From NCBI RefSeq assembly GCF_000003195.3, contig NC_012879.2:33602575-33666574 (forward strand): 64,000 nucleotides of DNA, read 5' to 3'. The position numbers and the translations under genes were made by a program. This stretch comes from Sorghum bicolor (taxonomy: Eukaryota; Streptophyta; Magnoliopsida; Poales; Poaceae). Within the stretch, counting starts at the first letter, position 1, and every line of letters starts with the position of its first letter. The notes beneath the pieces are model-generated. The model searched no databases and had not been told where the DNA came from. It worked only from the letters and a program-made list of their open reading frames with translations. This document shows, in pieces, positions 21,473 through 32,693 of the stretch.

Positions 21473-22411
21473 CAAATAGATGCTTGTTCTACTTCTATGT
21501 CTTGTGAGACTAACCTTTTGAAGGAGAACAATAAGCTCAATGAACAAGTGAAGAATTTGAGCAACAAGCTAGAGAGGTGCTATAATTCAAAAGTCACCTT
21601 TGAGCATATATTGAGGACTCAAAGAATCTATGGTGACAAGTGTGGCCTTGGCTTCAAGGAGAAGATGACAAAGGGCAAAAGAAAGCAAGAAAAGAGAAAG
21701 CTTTCTCATTTCATGTGCTATCGGTGCCATGAAATGGGACATCTTGCAAATGGTTGCCCAAACATTGAGAAGCTCAAGAAGATAAAGGAAGAAGAGAGGC
21801 TAAAGCATGTCAAGTGCTTCAAGTGCCGCACTTGGTGTCATCTCACCTCAATGTGCCCAACCAAGCAATTGGTGAAGCATCAAGCAAAGCCTCAACAAAA
21901 GCCACAAGTTGAGCAAGAAAAGAAGCCCCAAGCTCAAGTCAAGATCTACCATGAAGATGGTAGTGACATGGGGATGATGAAGAAGAAGACAAGAAGGGGA
22001 GGTAGACAATCAAGATCATCAAAAGACCTCTCCCACATCAAGTGCTTTGAGTGCAAGGATGATGGACACTTTGCCTCGAGGTGTCCTACCAAGCTTGAGA
22101 AGAAGGCTCGAGCAACTCTCAAGAGGCAAGGCAATGAGAAGCAACACATGAACAAGGAAGAAAAGGCTCAATCTAAAAGAAGTTGCTACTTATGCCGGGA
22201 AAGGGGACACATGGCTCATTCATGTCCCCTAGGTACTAATTCTAAGCCCATTTCAATTGATGATAATACTATGCTTAGAAAGGATGGTAATGGTACCTCT
22301 ATGGTTGCTTTTGCAAAACATCCCGCTACTCATACTAAGGCTATGCCTAAGTATGTTGCACCTAACTTGAGAGGACCCAAACTAGTTTGGGTACCATCAA
22401 AAAGTGGATGA
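21473..22411 (+). pseudogene. gag: Sirevirus gag C-terminus with four CCHC zinc knuckles
   Basis: Same frame as the upstream part; the first ATG is at 21497. Four CX2CX4HX4C knuckles are visible: CYRCHEMGHLANGC, CFKCRTWCHLTSMC, CFECKDDGHFASRC and CYLCRERGHMAHSC. They are separated by Lys-rich linkers and would bind RNA in packaging. The frame ends in TGA after GPKLVWVPSKSG, a sequence that in autonomous relatives leads into protease; here nothing pol-like follows. Confidence 0.88.
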
Positions 22412-25400
22412 TTGTGTGTAGGTACCATCGGCATTGGAGGCTTGATTCAATTGATCTTATATTATTCATCATATGATTGAGTCAAGTATTGAAGTTTAGT
22501 GCACATCCAAACCCAATGCCATGACAAGATAGTGAAGTCCAAGTGCGACAACATACAAGTGCAAATATTCAAGTTGTGGTGATTTATTGTATCATTTGAT
22601 GGCTTGCAAATACATGCGTTGAAGCTTGCAAATTAGATGATCATGAGCTAACCAAGGTATATCTTTATTGATCACATTCATTTGGGTGCATATAAGTTGA
22701 TTGAATTGGATATATATGCAATATTGCTTGCTATAAGATGTTTGAATGGATAAAATGATTAGTAATCAAGTTTGGATTGATTTGAGTTGAATAAGTTCAT
22801 GAGATGACTTTTAGTAAGTGGATTGAATTGATATATGTCTTGTGAATGCATTCAATCAAGTTGATTTCAAGTTTGATTCAATTTGAACAAGTATAGCTCA
22901 ATTGCTTGAAATCTGTCCTATATTGAAAACCAGAGCAAGCTGAGATCAAGTCTGAGTTTGAGTGATCAAATCTATTTGGAGTGGCTTCAAATTTGGTATG
23001 CATGCTGTACAATTATCAGAGAAGATGCTGTAGAAATTTCCTGAGAATTGGATAAGGGATACTTCGGTTTTGGAGTAGATCTTATCAGCTATAGTGCAGC
23101 AGTTTTCAGCATGTAGCAGTGGTGGAAGAATTGAAATCTGGTAGCAATCCAGAAGTCAAATGAAGCTCAAATTTTTACAGATGCTATATGACTTAGTGAA
23201 TTACATCTCCACCAAATTTCGTGGCATTTCGATCTGTACATTGTGAGATATGGATATTTCCTTAAAGGGTTCAGAATCTGCTAGAAAAGTGACAAATATC
23301 GGATTGATCTAGAGTCACTTAAATTGAAAGGTCCTCAAGTTGGAATTATGATTATAAGTGTTTGAGGCACATAAGTTTGGTTTTGAATTAATCTAGAAGC
23401 ATGACAAGTAATGTGTACAAGGTCATTTGATTGTGGAATGTACTTGGTGTACACATTTAGTACTCAAATTGAAGATCAAGATCAAACTCAAGAAGAAGAT
23501 GAAGTTTAAGTTCTAGTGACTATTGGAGATCATTTAGTAGAAAGAAAAGGACTTAAACAAGTAGAAAGAAAAGGACATAAAGAATGATTCATGGATATTC
23601 ATCATATTAAGTCCATCACTTGAATCAATCAATCAAAGCAATTCAAGTGAGTATCAAGAATGGTTCTTTGGAGAGAGGTCACTTCTCCCTATGTGAGGGG
23701 CTTGCCGCCCGAGGAGTGGGTAAACCAAGTGTGGTGCTTGGAGGGCTAACATGGAAGTGGTGATCTAAAGGACATTTGAGATGCTTAGTTGAAGCAATCA
23801 AAAGGATTGATCAAGGGAGCAAGCAACACCCAAAGAGAGCTAGTCATGATGTTCAAGTATTCTTATTAGTTCTCTCATGCAAGTAATGGTAAAAAGAAGA
23901 AGCAAGCCAACCACAACAAGATAGTGCACTTGATCATAAAGTGGTTCTAAATTCATATGGGTGAAGATTTGATCTATCAATTGGCATTCATGATTGGTCT
24001 TCACCAAGCTTATAGTTGGACTTCACATTGCTATTTGGAGCTAAATTGGAATCTTATTGACTATCCTCTACTCCAAGATAGCAAAGGTATCATTGTAATG
24101 TGCATGATCATTTCATCCTTTACTAGTATGCGGTTAGTGCATATAGTACATGCTTCATAGGATCATGCATGGCAAATGAAAAGTTTTAAATTCATAACCT
24201 ACCACTATTGCTTGATTGATTAGTTGATCTAGTGGTTGTATATGAGTTTGTTCATGAGCTAGTGAACCCAAGTACTTGATCTATTTTGGATTGTTAACAA
24301 GTGACAAGTACAACATTGGCAAGATAACCCTTAATGTGAGGTGTGAAAAAGCTTGTCATTGGTTCAAACCGGACTTGGAAGCTTTAGCAAATCAACTTAG
24401 TTTAAGTCAACAATTAGAAGCTCATAGTGATTAGAGTACAAGAACAAGACAACAATGCAAGTGTATATCTAGACTTAAAAGTTTCTTCAATTGGTATCCT
24501 ACAATTGGTACTCATGATAGCAAATGTTCAAGAAAGCAAACAAGTGGTTCCATACTAGAAGACCTTCAATTGGAAGAAGATTTCCATATGGTATCAGACA
24601 AGATCTTTCAAATGATATGACATTTATACATATGATATCTATCATACAAGAAGGTGGTTCCACAAGTGATCCTCAACTTTAAGTGATCATCAAGCAAAGA
24701 AAGTTCCCTCACCAACAAGATTGACAAGTGAATGACCCATGCTATGACATAGGGGGAGTGCCCCACCAAATGGTATCAAGGTCAAAGATCCTATGTGGTA
24801 TCTCCAGAGTAATTCAAGTAATGTCATTCCAACACATGGTGAAGTCCATCAAAAATGCAGGATTCAAGCTTCAACCATCTATCCCAATGCAATCCTTTGT
24901 CACAATGAGATTCACATTTTTACAATTGGTATCAAGTGATTTAATTGGTATCACATACCTTTTATGGAAATTGATGACAAAGGGGGAGAAGTTGGAACAA
25001 AGATATGATCATGGGATAAGTTGGACAACAAAAGATATATTTCAAGGGGGAGAGATGAAAGATGGACATGGACAAGGGAGCAACATTAAAAGATATAAGA
25101 TGATGGATCAAAATTCTTGGACAAAAGAGAAGCACACAAGTAGGTGGAGCAAGCTCATGAACATTGATTGTTTGCATTTGATATGTGCATACTCATGTGC
25201 TTGCTTGCATTGCATAAGTTTTTAAATTCAATATGCATGCTTGTGTGGTGTATGCTAGTTATAGAACTTGATTGATGATATGATAACTAGCATGCATAGG
25301 TTGGTAGCTAGACTTGTGTTCTTCAAGTAAAGACTAGACCCTTGCTTATAATGTTGATCTCATGGGGTTTCTAGTGTTTTTGTTGTCTAGCTACTCATGG

Positions 25401-25659
25401 TGCTAAGGATGGTGTACAATTGAATGCCTCAAATGCTATTGAATTTGGTATCAAGCTACAAAGGTTTACTCTATACACCTTAGCACTTAGTAGGGTTTTT
25501 TGGTGCTTATCCAAATCCTGACATAGAGCTTAAATGTTGGATAAGTAGCATAAAATCCAAATCAAGTTAGCAATTTACACTTGTGTGAAGTGATAGCTTG
25601 AAAAAGCTTAATTTCCATATCTTTATATAGTTGTCATCAATTACCAAAAAGGGGGAGAT
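22412..25659 (+). other. Sirevirus internal non-coding region in place of pol
   Basis: 3.2 kb, AT-rich, with TTGATT/CAAGTT-type low-complexity composition. No protease, integrase, reverse transcriptase or RNase H motif is visible in any frame. The longest frame (24728-25225) lacks domain-like sequence and overlaps the polypurine tracts, so I do not call it a gene. Confidence 0.75.
24751..25659 (+). other. Multiple polypurine tracts before the 3' LTR
   Basis: AGGGGGAG at 24751, AAAGGGGGAGAA at 24979, CAAGGGGGAGAG at 25043, and AAAAAGGGGGAGAT at 25646-25659 directly before the LTR. Repeated tracts of this type are a recognised Sirevirus trait; the last is the functional plus-strand primer by position. 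Confidence 0.75.
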
Positions 25660-27942
25660 TGATAGGTCCTTGTTTGGTTTTGGTAATTGAGTGACAACTT
25701 AGGTGGACTAATAGTGTTTATGTGAGATACACAGGAGAATAGTCCACAGGTGAAGATGTGATGATGGAGGAGCTCATTGCATATGAGACATGACATGGAG
25801 TCATGTGACCAAGGTGGAGAAGATCAAGATGAGGCTTGGCTCAATGGACCGGTTGCAAGAGTGAAGGGCAAGTCAGAGGCTTTGAAGCAAGGGACCGCGT
25901 GTGACGGTGAAGCTTGAGCAAGACTTGACGCCGATGGACTGAGGCAATGGTGAAGAGCAAGTGAGGTCAAGATCGATGAACCAATACGGTCATGTTATGA
26001 TATGAAGTGGATCATATCTTTTGGTGATTGGTTGGTGCATGTGTTGCATCAACATTGGAGGAGATGGAATGGAAAGCGCAAGGCAAAGGTATAACCTAGG
26101 GCATTTCCATTTCACCGGTCATAGGTGTGTAGAGAAGTTTATGATCGGATTTAGGATAGATGGTCGTACTATCAAGAGGGGCAAACTTGTTTGCATATCG
26201 GTCATTTAGTGCCAGTTGAGCGATCTAACTTTGCATACATCTTAGGATCGAGTGGCGTGGCAAGTTTGAGAGGCTAACTCCTTTGGGAAAATGTTTGTGA
26301 AAATGCTAACACACATGCACATGGTGGTGTACACTTGGTGGTATTCGGCGCTTTTGAGAAAATTAAGTGCATATTTTCCATTGCGCCGGAGGGAATTTTG
26401 GAGAAGTCGCGGCAGTGTTTCTCAGTAGGAAACACTCACCGGACGCTCTGCGCGGAGGCACCGGACGCACCGGAGAGAGTCCGGTGCTCAGCGTCCGGTG
26501 TGTGAGCTGTTTGGCGACCCTCTCTGCGCATGAGTCCGGTGAGCACCGGAAGCTCAGGGTGCGTCCGGTGACCTTGCGAGTTTGCAAAGCTCTCTGCGCA
26601 CGGGTCCGGTGTGCATCGGACACGTCCGGTGTGGACTAGTTGAGCGTCCGGTGGTGCTGTGTCTGGCGCGGGCGCGTGGTAGCCATTGGCGGTAACGGTC
26701 GAGTTCAAACGGCTAGTGACACGTGGCCGACGCCTGAGCACCGGACGCTGGGGTTGAGCGTCCGGTGGCTCCCTGTGAGCGTCCGGTGCCCACGTGTTTT
26801 GCCCAGTGAAGGGGCAACGGCTAGTTTAGCCCTTGGGGCTATAAATAGAAGTGGTGGCCAGCCTTGGCTGGTGCTGAGCACCCTTGGGACTTAGTGTCCA
26901 TGCTTGGGGAGTGCTAGAAAAGCCTCTAACTCACTTGTTCTTGCAAGAGTGTGAATCAATAGCGAGTGAGTGATTCTAGTGCGTTGCATTGAGAGATTGC
27001 ATCGAGTGGCACTAGGTGTTCGTGTTGCAAGCGGGTGGTGCTTGTTACTCTTGGAGGTTGCCACCTCCTAGACGGCTTGGTGGCTTGTGACTCCGTCGAA
27101 GCACACAAGGAGATTGTGCGGTGCTCCGGAGAAGAGATTGTGAGGGGTACGGTGCTCACCCCGTGGGGATCGCGAAGAGCAACTCTAGTCGAGCGAGACG
27201 TGAAGAGCAACAAGTGGTCCGGCCGGGTCAAGTGCTAGAGCTTGTGGTAAGCACTCCACGTGGGAGAGTGTGACTTGCGGGTCACCACTAGCAAGAGGAC
27301 CGGCGGCAACCTTGGAGCTTGTCTCAACGGGGACGTAGCTTGGTGGCAACCAAGTGAACCTCGGGAGAAAATCATCGTGTCAACATTGTTCTTCCCGTTG
27401 GTTTGCAAGTCCCTAACACAAGCTTGTTCTTACTTTCATATATTTGTGCTTGTGTAGTTGCTCTTGTAATTAGTTAGCTTGTGTAGCTTGCTAGTTACCT
27501 TCTTGCTTGTGTAGCTAGAAGTAGTTCCCTTGCGTGACTAATTTGGTTTGTGTAACCATGTTAGTCACATTGCTTAGTTTGTGTAGCTAAGTAAGTTGTG
27601 CTCTCTAATTTGGCATTAGTTGCCTTGTTATTGAGCTTGCTAGTGAGCTTAGGCTTTGTGCGCTTTGCCTCACTAGTTTGAGTAGGAGCTCCCCCGGTTT
27701 GCAAAGTACTAGTTGCATAGGTTTGTGTGACGTTGCTCCTAGAATTGGTTAGGTGAGCTCTTGCTAAGGTAGCACCTTGCTTGCGTGTTTAGGATCTTTT
27801 CAAGGTGCTAGAGAACTTAGATAGAGGGGTGTAGTCTTGGCTAGACTGATAGTTTTAATTCCGCATTTGTTTCGGTTAGCCGGCGTAATAATTTTTAGAA
27901 AGGACTATTCACCCCCCTCTAGTCCGCCATCTCGACCCTTCA
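25660..27942 (+). repeat. Sirevirus 3' LTR
   Basis: 2283 bp, TGATAGGTCC to CGACCCTTCA, matching 6353-8686 with scattered substitutions and a shorter palindrome array. TATA box at 26839-26847. Confidence 0.93.
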
Positions 27943-28290
27943 GTCCGCGCCACGCCGCCGCATAGGGCCACGTGCGTTGGCCACGACAAGCCGTGCCACG
28001 GGGCCCGTCCGTGCGTGAGTAGGGGAAGGGAGGGACACCGCCGGCCTCCTCCTACGCCGTCACATCGCGCACGTCGCAGCGGCAGCCTATAAGGAGCTCG
28101 CATGGAGGGGTAGGGCGGCCGCGGCCACCGGCGACGGCCGCTCGCGCCACGGCACCGCGCAGGGCCACATGCGTCGGCCGCGCGACGCCATGCCGCGGGG
28201 CCCACCCGTGCGGGAGTGGAGGCAGGGGAGGGAGGCCGCCGAGCTTCGCCTACGTCACCGCCTCGCGCACGTCGCCGCCTCGGGAGGGAA
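27943..28290. repeat. GC-rich tandem array, right part
   Basis: Completes the unit split by the Sirevirus (to about 28114) and adds a third unit (28115-28290). It carries the same CACGCCGCCG..AGGGCCAC and GTGCCRCGGGGCCC cores as 6144-6352. Confidence 0.7.
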
Positions 28291-29075
28291 CGAGAGATGG
28301 AGAGGGAGAGAGAGAGGAAGGAGAAAGAGGATAAGATGGGAGGGCAGGGGAGGAGATATTTCTCTATTGAATCATGGATGCGGCGTGGACTGCTACAGTG
28401 AACTACTTTTTTCCTCATGTGAAGCCGTACAGGGCACGAGGCTAGGCCGATTTCCTGCCTAGCTTAGCCGGCTTAATAAGAGTAAATACGAAGGATAAGC
28501 ATCGAAGTGAAATGGACCACGCCAAGCCGACAGCGCTTCTCCTGCAGAACCGGTGTCCCTCTCCCAGGCGCACTCCAGTAGACCCCTCCACTAAGCAAAA
28601 CCATAAGGAAAATGTGAGTACGAAGAACAGAAAAGGAGCAAGCAAGAACAAAATTAGTAAGTAAAAATAAATTCTCCAACAGGTAACAAATCCCAGCCGC
28701 TCCGACGTCACCCACTGTTGCGATAGATGAACACCCGAGAAAAGCCCCAATGTGGCAACCAAATCCCAATGCACCCTGTGGCCGAGGCAGTCGGCCGTCC
28801 ACGGCGCCCCAGCGCCGCGTCCGCTTGCTGGCCCAGCCCCAAAGCACGCGCGCCCATCCAATAAAGCGCATGGAGAAGAAGACAGCCCGTGCCCACCCAA
28901 ACAAGCGCAGGGGAGAAGAACATAGAGCCCTTGCACCCGGTACGTACGCGACACGGAATGAAAAAGCTACCGGGCTGGGCCGGGGCATGGAAGCTGGAAG
29001 CGGTACCTGAGCTCGATGTGGCGCGGAGATGGAGCTGGCGGAGGGATGAGGCCGGCCGCCGGCGAGACGATGGAG
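28291..29075. other. Purine tract and GC-rich unique DNA, no gene supported
   Basis: After a GA-rich tract (28294-28345) the sequence becomes moderately GC-rich. Overlapping minus-strand frames here are Pro/Arg/Ala/Ser-rich translations without a recognised domain, so I do not call a gene. It may be a promoter or leader of a lost minus-strand gene. Confidence 0.4.
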
Positions 29076-29503
29076 GCACCCGCAACGGTGGAAGGCGGGC
29101 AGCAGCTGCGGCGAGGCAGCGCGCGGCCGACCGATTGATTGGGGTAATCGGGGTTTTGCCGCAGTGACGACAGGAGGCAGTGAGCAGCGAGGTAGGCAGT
29201 AGGCACGCGTGTCGCGTAAGCAGTGGGCTAATGGGTGTACAGTAAATGTCATTTTTGCCCTTTGTGTTGGTTGCTCTTTGGTACGTTACCGCACCCGCAA
29301 CGGGGGAAGGCGGACAGCAGCTGCGGCGAGGCAGCGCGCGGCCGATCGATCGATTGGGGTAATCGGGGTTTTGCTACAGTGACGACAGGAGGCAGTGAGT
29401 AGCGAGGTAGGCAGTAGGCACACGTGTCGCGTAAGCAGTGGGCTAATAGGTGTACAGTAAATGTCATTTTTGCCCTTTGTTGGTTGCTTTTTGGTTCGGT
29501 ACC
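29076..29503. repeat. 215 bp tandem duplication
   Basis: Two head-to-tail copies start at 29076 and 29291 with GCACCCGCAACGG. They share CAGCAGCTGCGGCGAGGCAGCGCGCGG, GGGGTAATCGGGGTTTTGC and GTACAGTAAATGTCATTTTTG blocks. Identity is above 90 percent by eye. Confidence 0.85.
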
Positions 29504-29577
29504 GTGATCATCAACGGTGGGATACATATTTTTTATAGCATCGTGTCCGTACGTTGTTATAGTTTTATTTAGATATA

Positions 29578-29750
29578 GGGCCTGTTTTTGGTTCCCTTGC
29601 TAAAGTAACTAAAATTATTTTAGCTATTCTTGGGTGACTAATGAAACTAAATTATGTTAACTCTTTTTAGTCAATGTGTTTGGAACTTTAGCTACTAAAA
29701 TGACTAAAGTTTAGCTAGCTATAACTTAGCAAGAGAAACCAAACAGGGCC
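29578..29750. mobile_element. Tourist-like MITE
   Basis: 173 bp with imperfect inverted ends GGGCCTGTTT / AAACAGGGCC, flanked by ATA on both sides, as expected for a PIF/Harbinger-type 3 bp duplication. No coding capacity. Confidence 0.75.
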
Positions 29751-29757
29751 ATACTTA

Positions 29758-29998
29758 GGCCTTGTTTACTTCTAAAAATTTTGCAAAATATGAATAGTAG
29801 CGTTTTCGTTTGTATTTGATAAATATTGTCCAATTATGGACTAATTAGACTCAAAAGATCATCTCGCAAATTATAGATAAACTGTGTAATTAGTTATTTC
29901 TTTTATCTATATTTAGTGCTCCATGCATGTGCCGTAAAATTCGATGTAATAGAGAATTTGAAAAATTTTGCAAAATATTTTTGGAACTAAACAAGGCC
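29758..29998. mobile_element. Tourist-like MITE, GGCCTTGTTT family
   Basis: 241 bp with ends GGCCTTGTTTACTTC / GGAACTAAACAAGGCC and TTA duplicated on both sides. This family is abundant in sorghum-type genomes. A relative lies at 31836. Confidence 0.85.
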
Positions 29999-30001
29999 TT
30001 A

Positions 30002-30612
30002 ATAAAAACAACTATTTTAAACAAAATAACAATATATTTTTTCTTAGTTTATAGTCTCAGATAATTACATATGATAATTAATATAATCATGATGATGAAA
30101 AAGAACAATAAAGACATGTCTCATATATTTATACTATAAATAATTTCTTAATTGCTTAGTAGATCTCAAAGCACTTCAGGGATAATGTTTGCACGTTCAT
30201 TTTGATTACTTTGTAGAATGTCCACCAAGCATTCCGTCCTCAACGAACGTCCACTCTGTGAATGCCAGATAGTAAGTTAACTTATTAATTTGCTATACAC
30301 TATACAAAATTTACATAGAGGATATATACTTTATATGCTTACAGGGTGGATAGACAATCTTTTTCCATCCTACTATTTTAAATAACTATATACAAAGAAG
30401 CGTGACATTTCCCTGGAGAAGAGCAAGTGTTTATTTGTGTTAGCTAAATGACATAGAATAATATTACTATATAATTTAATTAATAATTGAGAACATAAAT
30501 TAAGAAGATATTACTACTACATATTATTTGGCCAAGTAAAATATTTGTATCATGGTGTCTAATTTAACCCATTCCGATGGACAAACAAAGAAGATATTGC
30601 TTCATTATTACC
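30002..30612. other. AT-rich DNA, nothing recognised
   Basis: No coding or repeat structure could be supported. Confidence 0.5.
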
Positions 30613-30915
30613 TTAATCAAGTGTCTTTGATATTGCTCTAGCTTTTTTCATTGCACAATATTCACGTTGCTTCCTATTTCTTTCATTTCTTTGTTCAGTG
30701 GTTTCCTCGGCCCTTTTACGAGCGCGGTATTCCCTCTTTATTCTCTCTTCATCTGCCAGTGAAATATAGTCTGTGTTATTAGTTTCAGATTTTGTTTGGG
30801 AAACTAACCAGTATAGATGGTCGCGAACATACCATGTCCGATAGTGTTTGATATATCGTAAAGTGTAGGGTGGGTTTGTCGCCGATCCCCCATTATAGAC
30901 CTGTAGCAAGCCCAT
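30613..30915 (-). CDS. Small Arg/Lys-rich ORF of unknown function
   Basis: 100 codons. The last 45 residues are highly charged (REYRARKRAEETTEQRNERN, RKQREYCAMKKARA). A good acceptor (TTTCACTGGCAG) lies just before this block, so it could be a terminal exon ending at 30613. The pattern of evenly spaced Arg/Lys/Tyr resembles basic repeat regions of some plant transposon-associated proteins, but I do not recognise the family. The N-terminal half has no features and may be intron. Confidence 0.3.
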   Translation of the reverse strand: MGLLQVYNGGSATNPPYTLRYIKHYRTWYVRDHLYWLVSQTKSETNNTDYISLADEERIKREYRARKRAEETTEQRNERNRKQREYCAMKKARAISKTLD

Positions 30916-30999
30916 CGATGATGGCGTTCATGTTAATCTACAATAGAAAACACAAAGCAAGTATACTTACTGCTTTCATCATGGCGTTCGTCGTCTGGC

Positions 31000-31330
31000 C
31001 TAGTGCGTCAGTGTTTCCCCCTACGTGGCGCCCCTGTCTGCGTTTGACGTCGCGCCCTGGCCACGCTCCGGTGTCGCGTCCTGGCCGCGCGCCCGTTTGC
31101 GAGCCCCTGGCCGCGCGTGGAGTCAGGTGGCCAAGGCGCGGAGTCTTGGCGGTGCCCCAGCGACCCTCTGGCCGAAAGCCCCTGGTCGCGCGCCCCGTCT
31201 GCCCCGGCAAGCCCTAGCCGCGAGCCCTCGTCGTGGACAGGAGAATGCGAACAGAGGGAAGATACACGGTCGTGCGTGAGAGGGAGGTGGGGGCGGACTG
31301 AGGGATGAATGAGGTGAGTGATGAGTTTGA
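31000..31330. other. CpG-rich island without a supported gene
   Basis: GC-rich with repeated CCTGGCCGCGCG-like words. Frames on both strands are Pro/Arg/Ala-rich and overlap each other, with no domain. It could be a promoter or a leftover exon 1. Confidence 0.4.
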
Positions 31331-31835
31331 TCCAAGCGTTTATGACCGTTGGATGTGATTGAGTTAGGAGAATGAGAGATTAGAGTTAATATTGTCCCTT
31401 AATTTTAGGAGATAGATCTTCCTTTGTGGAATTTTTCGTGTGTACTTGGTGTAGCTTATAACTGTAGTAGTAGTTTATAGGGTGCATAACTGATGGATTT
31501 ATGGTAAATCTCAGTAACTACACCTGTGCTTTTTTACCTTATACAAATTAGAACTGAGGCTTGATCCCTATGATTTCGTGCTAAATTATGTTTTTATGAT
31601 TTTTTGTATACATATATGATGGCAATCCAACTTGAGTACCTATCATCCAATTTGGTATATGTTGTTGACAACAACGATCCCATGTGGTCAGGATGTTCGA
31701 AAACAAGAAATCATGTTCTTAGTTTTCTAGAAAGAGAACAACTGAACTTGGACAATGGATTGGAATTGGGCGGAAATGGTGATATTTAATAGTAAAAAAA
31801 CCCTCTCCAATCATAAATACATACATCTCACTTTG
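31331..31835. other. AT-rich DNA, nothing recognised
   Basis: No supported gene; the short plus-strand frame at 31604-31789 has no domain. Confidence 0.5.
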
Positions 31836-32060
31836 GGCCTTGTTTAGTTCCGAAAACTTTAACACTTTCGTTTTAATTTGACAAATATTGTTCAATTATG
31901 GACTAACTAGATTCAACAGATTCATCTCACGATTTACAGATAAACTGTGCAATTAATTTTTGTTTCATTTATATTTAGTGCTTCATACACATGCTGTAAG
32001 ATTTGGTGTGACAGGAAATCTTAAAAAGTTTTTGGTTTTTAGAATGAACTAAACAAGGCC
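31836..32060. mobile_element. Tourist-like MITE, GGCCTTGTTT family, second copy
   Basis: 225 bp with ends GGCCTTGTTTAGTTCC / GAACTAAACAAGGCC and TTG duplicated at both sides. Related in the centre to the copy at 29758-29998 (TTATGGACTAA, AAACTGTG, TATATTTAGTGC). Confidence 0.85.
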
Positions 32061-32110
32061 TTGGTCAGTGGGGCGAAATGCCTACTTGTAGTGACGCAAT
32101 TATAGAATGA

Positions 32111-32140
32111 CTAGTAGGAAGCGCGCCGCCTGGGCGCGAG
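32111..32140 (-). mobile_element. Helitron-like 3' terminus
   Basis: Read on the minus strand, a CGCGCC/GGCGCG hairpin is followed seven bases later by CTAG and then T. This matches the Helitron 3' rule (short hairpin, CTRR, insertion before T). The element body would extend to higher coordinates. No 5' TC end was identified. Confidence 0.5.
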
Positions 32141-32693
32141 TTGTCGTGTATTTCTAAGATTATACAGGAAAGCTACACATGTTGCATACAATGGCCATGT
32201 ATATGATTCAGGTCTATTGATGCATAAAAAGTTATTAGAGGATTAATACAGTGGCCATCGAGGGCAGAAATAATAGACAAATTCTGGGGCAAAAGATGCA
32301 TATTTAGTTTTAGCACGGTAATAGGAATATAGGATCAGAGAACGGAAACGAACACGGTCATATTGCCTATGGTGTTATATGTACCATACAGAGCCATTAC
32401 ACAAGCTTATCGGTATTTTATACATTACTTCGTCAGTGGCAATTTACAAAAGTTTAAGGGCATTGAAGGTCCACTTTCTAATGACATGGACATATATAGC
32501 TGGCTTTCTTGTTGGCTGCGCTGCCAATTGTGACAAGAAATTGCTGCATCTACATCCTGAGTACCTGCACAGGGAGCAAATAGACTGTTTAGTCTCATAA
32601 AGAAACAGTTATTGTCTGGAATACCTGTAAGTAGGGGAGTATATTTTTTTGGTCTACTATGTATACACAATACGCACAACAGTGATGCCTCAC

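Larger units (their letters stand above)
6353..27942 (+). mobile_element. Sirevirus-type Ty1/copia element with gag only, split by a nested gypsy element
   Basis: Two LTRs of 2334 and 2283 bp, both TG...CA, bound an internal region with a primer site matching initiator tRNA-Met, a copia-type gag, and then 3.2 kb with no pol. Sirevirus hallmarks are present: an LTR array of CACCGGAC/GTCCGGTG palindromes upstream of a TATA box, an LTR end reading TTCACCCCCC, and several polypurine tracts before the 3' LTR. The element is interrupted at 9084-20892 by a Tat gypsy copy; without that insert it would be about 9.8 kb. With no protease, integrase or reverse transcriptase it must have relied on a relative for movement. 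Flanking bases GCCCA and GTCCG do not form a clean duplication. Confidence 0.88.

Noticed and set aside
24728..25225. 165-residue frame near the Sirevirus 3' LTR as a possible envelope-like or extra gene
   Set aside because: It has no signal peptide or membrane pattern that I trust, overlaps the polypurine tracts, and is compositionally like the adjacent non-coding DNA.
28473..29252. 259-residue minus-strand frame in GC-rich DNA
   Set aside because: Long frames are expected by chance at this GC content. Overlapping frames on both strands are equally long, the frame crosses a tandem duplication, and no domain is visible.
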